18,633 bases of DNA. It comes from Bacteroidales bacterium UBA1192. GTDB lineage: Bacteria; Bacteroidota; Bacteroidia; Bacteroidales; Bacteroidaceae. The stretch spans positions 1 through 18,633 of the forward strand of contig DBYG01000027.1 of NCBI GenBank assembly GCA_002310175.1, read 5' to 3'. Below are positions 14,181-18,633 of this stretch, piece after piece (position 1 is the first letter of the stretch; the number at the start of each line of letters is the position of its first letter). A program made the position numbers and the translations under genes. Under the pieces are notes generated by a model. It searched no databases and was not told where the DNA came from. It saw only the letters and a list, made by a program, of their open reading frames with translations.

Positions 14181-15116
14181 ATGAATCACGTTGGCCAGAT
14201 TATTTCACTTGTTGTGGCGGTACTTTGGACTGTAACCGCCATTTATTCTGATAAAGCGAGCCACCGCATAGGTACCATGTCGGCCAACGTTGCCAGGCTG
14301 ACACTCTCCACAATTCTGTTGGCAATAATCCTGTGGGTTACCATTGGACATCCATATCCGATATATGCTGATGCCAAAACCTGGTTTTGGCTTGCACTGT
14401 CAGCGGTCGTGGGTTACGTATTCGGTGACTGGTGCCTGTTTAACTGCTATCTGTCCATTGGAGCCCGTTTTGGCCAGCTGTTCATGACACTTGCGCCTCC
14501 GATGGCCGCATTTGCCGGCTGGGCTATGCTGGGCGAGCAACTCTCCTGGCGCACGGCATTGGCAATGGCCGTCACGCTGAGCGGTATAGCCATATCAATC
14601 CTGAGCCGAGACCGCGAACACCATTTCAAGTTCACTCTGCCGCTCAAGGGAATACTGCTGGGAATAGGTGCGGGTACGGGGCAGGGTGTAGGGCTTGTAC
14701 TGAGCAAGATAGGCCTGGAACACTATTCGGCTGCACTTCCGGTACAGACTCCGGAATTGATGCAGACCATGTTGCCGTTTGCATCCACCATGATACGCGC
14801 CATATTTGGCAGCATTGGCTTTATACTGCTAATGACAATCAGCAGGGAACTGCCCAAACTCAAGGCTGCCAAACGTGATCATAAGGCAATGCTTTATGTG
14901 TTGATAATGAGTCTGTTCGGTCCAGTAGTGGGGGTGTCTCTCTCACTCATGGCTGTGCGTTATACCGATGCAGGAATAGCATCGACACTGATGGCGCTCA
15001 CTCCTGTGCTGATACTTATCCCGGCCGCCGTGTTTGACAAGCAGCGCATCAGGTTCAAGGAGGTAGTGGGCGTGTTGGTCAGCATGACCGGTGTGGCCCT
15101 GTTCTTTCTTCTGTAA
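14181..15116 (+). CDS. EamA/DMT-family transporter
   Basis: This 311-residue inner-membrane protein has about ten hydrophobic helices arranged as two EamA repeats (roughly 5-140 and 155-311), the usual layout for drug/metabolite transporter superfamily permeases. The first repeat ends with the typical GEQLSWRTALAMAVTLSGI segment (118-136); the second ends with the equivalent KEVVGVLVSMTGV (293-305). Members export amino acids, nucleosides or other metabolites, and the substrate cannot be told here. It has its own promoter. A 59-codon frame resembling the start of a MATE transporter opens 3 nt after its stop, suggesting that an operon partner was once intact. Confidence 0.9.
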   Translation: MNHVGQIISLVVAVLWTVTAIYSDKASHRIGTMSANVARLTLSTILLAIILWVTIGHPYPIYADAKTWFWLALSAVVGYVFGDWCLFNCYLSIGARFGQLFMTLAPPMAAFAGWAMLGEQLSWRTALAMAVTLSGIAISILSRDREHHFKFTLPLKGILLGIGAGTGQGVGLVLSKIGLEHYSAALPVQTPELMQTMLPFASTMIRAIFGSIGFILLMTISRELPKLKAAKRDHKAMLYVLIMSLFGPVVGVSLSLMAVRYTDAGIASTLMALTPVLILIPAAVFDKQRIRFKEVVGVLVSMTGVALFFLL

Positions 15117-15119
15117 AAT

Positions 15120-15299
15120 ATGAGATACGGAAAACTTACCAGACTACTCGCTACTTTAGCATTACCCATTTTCATTGACACGCTGCTTGTCATGACATTG
15201 GGTGTGCTCTTATCCTTGATGAGAACATACGCGGCCTTATCTTTATCCACCGATGGAAATCCCGCCGCTGGACCACTAATTCGCTGGTTTGATAAATGA
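15120..15299 (+). pseudogene. Truncated MATE-like transporter start fused to unrelated sequence
   Basis: An ATG 3 nt after the permease stop opens a 59-codon frame. Its first 29 residues run MRYGKLTRLLATLALPIF then IDTLLVMTLG, like the N-terminus and first helix of MATE (MatE) multidrug exporters, where a VDTxMLSxYSD segment should follow. Instead the frame continues LLSLMRTYAAL and ends WFDK plus TGA, with no transporter character. The breakpoint is near 15207. The rest of a MATE gene (about 1.3 kb) is not in the window. The toxin-antitoxin pair lies just to the right, so the gene was probably cut by a deletion or insertion. Assignment rests on recall of the family's N-terminus only. Confidence 0.5.
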
Positions 15300-15341
15300 C
15301 AGCAAAGGTGTTCTTTGGAAACTAGCAAAGAGTATGGATCG

Positions 15342-15650
15342 TTATTGGATAATCATTTTTGATGGGAGAACTCTGTCTAGAATAACAAAATCATTCTCTA
15401 TGTGAAATATGAAATTCCATTTACGATTATGTGATAACATCCTTCTGGCATGAGGATGTATTGAGAGTATAGTTTTTGAACGGCTCTCAGCAAAGCAGTC
15501 TGCATATACAGAAAGGGATTTTATTTCATCACCAATGGTTCTTAGATACGTGTAAGCGGATTCCTGGGATAGATTTGCAAACAAGAAATCTGCTATTCCA
15601 TCAATGTCAATTTCGGCCGATTGATGGACAGTTACATTATAGATTTTCAT
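15342..15650 (-). CDS. ParE/RelE-superfamily toxin
   Basis: This 102-residue protein matches the ParE/RelE toxin pattern. The N-terminal helices read AEIDIDGIADFLFANLSQES and AYTYLRTIGDEIKSL. The beta-sheet core follows: HPHARRMLSHNRKWNFIFHI (65-84) and VILDRVLPSKM (88-98). Plasmid-stabilisation-type proteins share the KW-N-I-F-x-I and V-x-R-I/V-L patterns. Whether it acts on gyrase (ParE-like) or ribosome-bound mRNA (RelE-like) cannot be judged. Its start overlaps the end of the upstream partner gene by 14 bp, the usual antitoxin-first arrangement. The DNA is visibly more AT-rich than its neighbours, which suggests recent acquisition. Confidence 0.85.
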   Translation of the reverse strand: MKIYNVTVHQSAEIDIDGIADFLFANLSQESAYTYLRTIGDEIKSLSVYADCFAESRSKTILSIHPHARRMLSHNRKWNFIFHIENDFVILDRVLPSKMIIQ

Positions 15651-15813
15651 ATCGCATATCTAGTGCTTTCTTGATTTTTTCGATATACTCATCAACAGAC
15701 ATACAATCTTTTGGTATATTCTTGTTGATATCAGACTCAATGCGTACATTCCTAACATCCTGATCTACGGTGTAGGATACTGCTGGTTCGCTAACTTCTT
15801 TAATGTTTTTCAT
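15637..15813 (-). CDS. Small antitoxin partner of the ParE/RelE-type toxin
   Basis: From the ATG at 15813 this is a 58-residue protein starting MKNIKEVSEPAVSYTV and ending in an amphipathic, charged helix (DEYIEKIKKALDMRYENL). Its size, position before the toxin, 14-bp overlap and own promoter (15837-15844) argue for the antitoxin. I recognise no named DNA-binding fold; the N-terminal half may form a small beta domain and the C-terminal helix would wrap the toxin. The frame stays open to 15867, but that extension would lie upstream of the promoter. Confidence 0.72.
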   Translation of the reverse strand: MKNIKEVSEPAVSYTVDQDVRNVRIESDINKNIPKDCMSVDEYIEKIKKALDMRYENL

Positions 15814-15836
15814 ACAATAATCATAATGTTGTTCCA

Positions 15837-15844
15837 CAAAGATA
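15837..15844 (-). promoter_or_regulatory. -7 element of the toxin-antitoxin operon
   Basis: The minus strand reads TATCTTTG inside the 12-bp interrupted palindrome CCACTATCTTTGTGG (15834-15848), whose CCAC/GTGG ends could be an operator for autoregulation. The leader is about 18 nt. Confidence 0.6.
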
Positions 15845-15853
15845 GTGGAAACT

Positions 15854-16045
15854 TTATAATAGTGCAAGTCTGGTGATGTCGCGTGGGCCGATGGCGAATT
15901 TGGGGTAGCCGTTGCGTGAACAGGCTATCATGGAGAGGGCAACCTCGGTCATGCTGTTGGCAAAGTGTGTGGGGATATCGTATGAGATGGTCCTGTAAAC
16001 GTCCTCGGGGGCGCCTATGGAACTGATGCCGGCAATAAAGAACAC
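15854..16045 (-). pseudogene. C-terminal fragment of an unidentified protein
   Basis: This minus-strand frame encodes 63 residues with protein-like composition: a run beginning FFIAGISSIGAPEDVYRT, then YDIPTHFANSMTEVALSM, then NGYPKFAIGPRDITRLALL and a stop. It has no ATG start; the only start is a GTG inside a hairpin repeat copy. Upstream it runs in frame back to the stop of the BASS symporter gene 13 nt away. I do not recognise the family. Its third-position GC preference resembles the surrounding genes, so I read it as the tail of a real gene whose front was removed, with the repeat now at the junction. Confidence 0.45.
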
Positions 16046-16059
16046 GACCCCCTTGCGTC
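16031..16059 (+). repeat. GACGC hairpin repeat, copy D
   Basis: The right half AACACGACCCCCTTGCGTC is a clear family match; the left half GGCAATAAAG is diverged but still offers GGCAA facing TTGCGTC. Its right edge supplies two bases of the TGA stop of the BASS gene (16058-16060), which is read from the other strand. Confidence 0.7.
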
Positions 16060-16975
16060 ATTTCCTGAAAATATATGCTACGATTGCACCGCTGATGTTA
16101 TGCCAGACACTGAAAATGGCGCCGGGGATGGTGGCCAAGGGGTAGGCGGCAAAATGCAGGGTGGCAAGTGATGACGCAAGACCTGAGTTCTGCATGCCCA
16201 CTTCAATCGATATGGCCCGTTTCTTGGGCTCGGACAGTCTGAGCAGATGTCCAATAAAGTAACCCAGTCCCAGTCCGCATACATTGTGGAGCATCACTAC
16301 AAGTACTATTATCATACCTCCCGCCAGCAGCTTGTCGGCATTGGCCGCAATGATTATCGCAACAATGAATGCAATTGCCACCGATGAGAATGCGGGCAGA
16401 TAATCCACGGCCTTATCGGTAAACTTTGGCCACAGACTCTTTATGATGAGCCCGATGACAATAGGCAGGATCACCACCCAGAGTATGCTCAGCAGCATAC
16501 CAAGTACATTTACATGGACACTTTGGCCGGCAAGCGCCCATGTGAGCACAGGGGTAAGGAACGGGGCCAGGATGGTGGATACGCCGGTCATGCCTACCGA
16601 CAGTGCAAGATCGCCTTTGGCCAGATAGGTGATTACGTTCGATGCCGTACCGCCCGGGCAGCATCCTACCAGTACCACACCCAATGCCAGTGCATCATCG
16701 AGCCTGAACACACGTGCCAGCACCCATGCCAGCAGTGGCATGATGGTGAACTGGGCAAGACAGCCTATGATGATATCCTTGGGGCGGCTGAACACGACCT
16801 TGAAATCCTCCAGGTTGAGCGTAAGACCCATACCGAACATTACTACGCCCAGCAGATAGTTGATAACCGTGGGCCGTATCCTTGAAAGCGCATCGGGAAA
16901 TATGAACGCCAGCACTGCCGCCGCAAATACCAGCACACCCATGTACTTGGATATAAACTGACAGATTCTTTTCAT
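16058..16975 (-). CDS. Bile acid:sodium symporter (BASS) family transporter
   Basis: From the ATG at 16975 this is a 305-residue inner-membrane protein with nine to ten helices, typical of BASS/SBF (COG0385) transporters, which carry bile acids, pantoate or other organic anions with sodium. Landmarks are MFGMGLTLNLEDF (46-58), GCCPGGTASN (104-113) and the sodium-site helix EVGMQNSGLA (258-267) with Glu258 and Gln262. The substrate is unknown; PanS-like pantoate or keto-acid transport is possible. An upstream in-frame start at 17014 would place the first codons inside the promoter and is rejected. The stop TGA coincides with the edge of hairpin repeat copy D. A terminator-like copy E lies upstream. 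Confidence 0.93.
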   Translation of the reverse strand: MKRICQFISKYMGVLVFAAAVLAFIFPDALSRIRPTVINYLLGVVMFGMGLTLNLEDFKVVFSRPKDIIIGCLAQFTIMPLLAWVLARVFRLDDALALGVVLVGCCPGGTASNVITYLAKGDLALSVGMTGVSTILAPFLTPVLTWALAGQSVHVNVLGMLLSILWVVILPIVIGLIIKSLWPKFTDKAVDYLPAFSSVAIAFIVAIIIAANADKLLAGGMIIVLVVMLHNVCGLGLGYFIGHLLRLSEPKKRAISIEVGMQNSGLASSLATLHFAAYPLATIPGAIFSVWHNISGAIVAYIFRK

Positions 16976-16992
16976 AAACAAATACCGATGTG

Positions 16993-17000
16993 CAAAGGTA
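16993..17000 (-). promoter_or_regulatory. -7 element of the BASS symporter gene
   Basis: The minus strand reads TACCTTTG followed by C, matching TAnnTTTG, 17 nt before the ATG at 16975. It directly abuts hairpin copy E, so one transcript ends where the next begins. Confidence 0.65.
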
Positions 17001-17043
17001 AAAAAACGCCGCAAAGGGGTCGTTTCCCTTTGCGGCGTTTTTT
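17001..17043 (-). terminator. GACGC hairpin repeat, copy E, working as a terminator
   Basis: The arms AAAAAACGCCGCAAAG (17001-17016) and CTTTGCGGCGTTTTTT (17028-17043) pair perfectly over 16 bp around an 11-nt loop. On the minus strand the loop region contains GAAACGACCCC. A run of Ts follows on either strand, so it has the form of a bidirectional intrinsic terminator. Compared with copy A, the arm change A to C is matched by T to G on the other side, which preserves pairing. Confidence 0.88.
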
Positions 17044-17420
17044 AAAGAGATTTGAGCCACTTTTCGACTTTTGATCTGCCGGAGCCTTGCCCTCATATGG
17101 GGGGAGTTCTCCATCGGCCGCCTCCTTCTTGGCCAGTTCAATAAGCTTGGAGTAGGACATACCGTCATACTTGTGTGTTACTATCTCAAACTGGTCGGCA
17201 CCGATAATATCGGTAATGTAATCGGCCACAATCTTGGTGTTACCCACTTTTATGTCACCTACGCTGTAGTTATCACCGGCGTGTGAAAAGAATATTACAA
17301 TTGATTTACTCATTTTATCTGATTTTTGATTGTTTGTTTGTCCTTTGCAGCCCGATGCTACGCAAATGGCCAGCACCGCTGCAATAATATTCCTTAGTCT
17401 CATATCTCTGTCTAATTGTT

Positions 17421-17455
17421 AAAAACGACGCATCATTAAACGACCCCTTTGCGTC
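17421..17455 (+). repeat. GACGC hairpin repeat, copy F (tandem)
   Basis: This 35-bp copy opens AAAAACGACGCAT, keeps TTAAACGACCCC in the loop and closes TTTGCGTC. It differs from copy A at only a few loop-proximal bases. It is the left member of a direct tandem pair with copy G, with no spacer. Confidence 0.88.
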
Positions 17456-18287
17456 AAAACGACGCATCGTTAAACGACCCCAATGCGTCGTAGATTTGGT
17501 CGGTGACGGGCTCAAGCCACTCGTTCGATGCATCGGGCTGCACGTCCTTGTGGTAAGTGAGATGCTGGAACCATGAGTCCCGGGCCGCACCGTGCCAGTG
17601 CTTGACCTCGGCTGGGATGGCTATTACGGTGCCGGGAGTCATTGGCACAGCCTCCTTGCCCCATTCCTGATACCAGCCGCGGCCGGCAACACAGATAAGC
17701 ACCTGCACCTGCTTGTGGTGGATATGCCAGTTGTTGCGGCATCGGGGCTCAAAAGTCACATTGTTGACACCGCCCTCCATCGGAGCCAGATAGCTGTTGC
17801 CTGTAAAATACTGAGCGTATGAGGTATTGGGCTCACCCTTAGGCCAAACCGAAAAATCTACTGTTTTCACTGTTATGGAATCTGTTTTGGTTCTTATGAA
17901 TTTCTGATCTGCGGCAGTAAGGTCCTCCTGGGCCCTGTAGTAACGTTCGGCCCTCATGGTGAGGTCATACTTTTCACGCAGGGAGGCGATGGTCTGCATC
18001 ATGGGTGTGGCGTGGTGTGCGTCAAGCGCCTCCTGGCTTGCCCAACTGTCTATCAGGAGTACGGTCTCGGGCTGGTCCTGTGATATAAAGTACTCGTATC
18101 GCAGGTTGCCCTCTTCCTGCCGGATGGCATCGGCCGTACCTGTAGATTCCATCTCCTGCACAAACTTGAGTGCGCTGCCGTTCTGCCCCGTGTAGTACAG
18201 GTTCATCGTGATGGGGCCGTTCTGATTACAGGACATAACTATAACCGATAATGCCAATAGTCCGATATTCAATAACCTGGCTCTCAT
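17454..18287 (-). CDS. Lipoprotein with ABM domain fused to a cupin domain
   Basis: This 277-residue lipoprotein (lipobox VMSC, cysteine 20) joins two small domains. Residues about 27-117 resemble an antibiotic-biosynthesis-monooxygenase (ABM) ferredoxin-like fold (NLYYTGQNGSALKFVQEM to LTMRAERYY). Residues about 160-247 form a cupin with metal ligands in WHIHH (His188 and His190) and HWHG (His232), and the glycine turns AGRGWYQ and TPGTVIAIP. Similar cupins accompany carboxymuconolactone-decarboxylase-like and hydrolase genes; the reaction is unknown. Its start overlaps the upstream hydrolase stop as ATGA, implying translational coupling. The last 11 residues (DALGSFNDASF) and the stop come from hairpin repeats F and G, so the original C-terminus was replaced or extended. 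Confidence 0.88.
   Translation of the reverse strand: MRARLLNIGLLALSVIVMSCNQNGPITMNLYYTGQNGSALKFVQEMESTGTADAIRQEEGNLRYEYFISQDQPETVLLIDSWASQEALDAHHATPMMQTIASLREKYDLTMRAERYYRAQEDLTAADQKFIRTKTDSITVKTVDFSVWPKGEPNTSYAQYFTGNSYLAPMEGGVNNVTFEPRCRNNWHIHHKQVQVLICVAGRGWYQEWGKEAVPMTPGTVIAIPAEVKHWHGAARDSWFQHLTYHKDVQPDASNEWLEPVTDQIYDALGSFNDASF
17456..17489 (+). repeat. GACGC hairpin repeat, copy G (tandem, inside a coding region)
   Basis: This copy opens AAAACGACGCAT, keeps TTAAACGACCCC and closes ATGCGTC, so its arms GACGCAT/ATGCGTC pair over 7 bp. Relative to copy A the innermost pair A-T is replaced by T-A, a compensatory change. It encodes the last 11 residues of the ABM-cupin protein on the other strand. 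Confidence 0.88.
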
Positions 18288-18633
18288 TTCAGGTTGGCTT
18301 TGAAGAAGGATTCAATCTTGTCATAGGGGATTACTCCGGCCACGTCATCGTAAAGGTCCACGTGCGATGCACCGGGGATAATCAACAGCTCCTTGTTTCC
18401 CTCACGGGCCGATACACCCTCCACGTGCCTGCCGGTCATGCGCTCAAAGGCGTACTCCGAGAAGTAGCGTGAGTGAGCCTTCTCGCCGTGGATGAGCAGC
18501 ACCGGATTCTCAATCTCATGTGCCCATGCCAGCAGAGGCTGGTTCATGAAACTCTGGCAGCCTATGACGTTCCAGCCGTCGTTGGAGTTACCGCTGCGCT
18601 TGTGATAGCCGCGCGGAGTCTTGTAGTATGCGT
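18284..18633 (-). CDS. Alpha/beta hydrolase, C-terminal part (runs off the window)
   Basis: Only the last 115 or so codons are present; the start lies beyond the right edge. The frame reads YYKTPRGYHKRSGNSNDGWN near the edge, then SFMNQPLLAWAHEIENPVLL, the strand IHGEKAHSRYFSEYAF, and GASHVDLYD with the probable catalytic histidine, ending FFKANLK. This matches the C-terminus of COG1073-type alpha/beta hydrolases (YcjY/FrsA-like, DLH-related), which hydrolyse small esters or related bonds. The nucleophile serine is not in the window. An internal ATG at 18547 is not a true start, because the family's conserved sequence continues upstream of it. It is the first visible gene of an operon with the ABM-cupin gene (ATGA overlap). 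Confidence 0.88.
   Translation of the reverse strand, partial: AYYKTPRGYHKRSGNSNDGWNVIGCQSFMNQPLLAWAHEIENPVLLIHGEKAHSRYFSEYAFERMTGRHVEGVSAREGNKELLIIPGASHVDLYDDVAGVIPYDKIESFFKANLK

Larger units (their letters stand above)
16972..17403 (-). pseudogene. Truncated flavodoxin-like lipoprotein
   Basis: The frame starts with a lipoprotein signal (lipobox ASGC, cysteine 19) and a flavodoxin N-terminal half: SIVIFFSHAGDNYSVGDIKV (34-53), GNTKIVADYI and FEIVTHKYDGMSY, matching the flavodoxin family that binds FMN through the first phosphate loop. It then breaks at about residue 105 (PPYEGKAPADQ), where the central strand and the WW-containing FMN loops should follow. The remaining frame runs through hairpin copy E and the next promoter, ending in an ATGA overlapping the BASS start. 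About half the domain is missing, so a functional flavoprotein is unlikely. Related gene sets pair such flavodoxins with cupins and alpha/beta hydrolases, as here. Confidence 0.75.

Noticed and set aside
14960..15328. 122-residue minus-strand frame over the MATE-like stump
   Set aside because: Its C-terminal part is antisense to the EamA gene; the segment SGPAAGFPSVDKDKAAYVL looked protein-like but I could not match it to a family.
16972..17403. A complete 143-residue flavodoxin gene overlapping the symporter by ATGA
   Set aside because: The last 25 or so codons are hairpin repeat and promoter sequence, so the ATGA overlap looks accidental and the gene truncated.
17421..17489. Two direct 35-bp repeats resembling CRISPR repeats
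   Set aside because: The units abut without a spacer, other copies are kilobases apart, and there are no cas genes. They belong to the dispersed hairpin family.

Overview
The window looks like chromosomal DNA of a Bacteroidales bacterium (Bacteroides/Prevotella-like, gut or rumen type). The evidence is the many TAnnTTTG promoter elements close to start codons, the weak Shine-Dalgarno sequences, the frequent Bacteroidetes-style lipoprotein signals, a membrane-spanning TPR/LuxR regulator typical of the phylum, and genes for plant cell-wall degradation. The species cannot be named from sequence alone.

Layout. (1) 1-3140: a GNAT acetyltransferase, the C-terminal half of a broken rubredoxin-like gene, and a divergent regulatory unit made of a membrane TPR-LuxR regulator (-) opposite a 71-residue stand-alone LuxR-type HTH protein and a lipoprotein (+). 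(2) 3234-6586: a MalY/PatB-type C-S lyase and an S9A prolyl oligopeptidase that converge and overlap by 37 bp. (3) 6736-13134: a hemicellulose-related stretch with a GH54 alpha-L-arabinofuranosidase of unusual architecture, an SGNH hydrolase and a GH10 xylanase. Interleaved with these are a ProX-type deacylase, tRNA-His and a DUF3298-like lipoprotein. No SusC/SusD pair is present, so this is not a classical PUL. (4) 13136-15116: a Cof-type HAD phosphatase and an EamA permease. (5) 15120-17403: a damaged zone with a 59-codon chimera that begins like a MATE transporter, a ParE/RelE-type toxin and its small partner in AT-rich DNA, an unidentified C-terminal gene fragment, an intact BASS symporter and a flavodoxin missing its C-terminal half. 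(6) 17454-18633: an ABM-cupin lipoprotein translationally coupled (ATGA) to an alpha/beta hydrolase that runs off the window.

The most unusual signal is a short dispersed hairpin repeat of about 35 bp. Its arms are GACGCA/TGCGTC and its loop contains a conserved AAACGACCCC. At least seven copies occur (11-45, 3143-3172, 13952-13985, 16031-16059, 17001-17043, 17421-17455, 17456-17489). Arm sequences vary in a compensatory way while the loop stays constant. Orientation does not follow gene direction. Copies sit at stop codons, supply the C-terminus and stop of one protein, and lie at or near truncated genes. This looks like a REP/MITE-like element that also works as a terminator in at least one copy and may mark deletion junctions. 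I recognise no published family for it, but no database search was possible.
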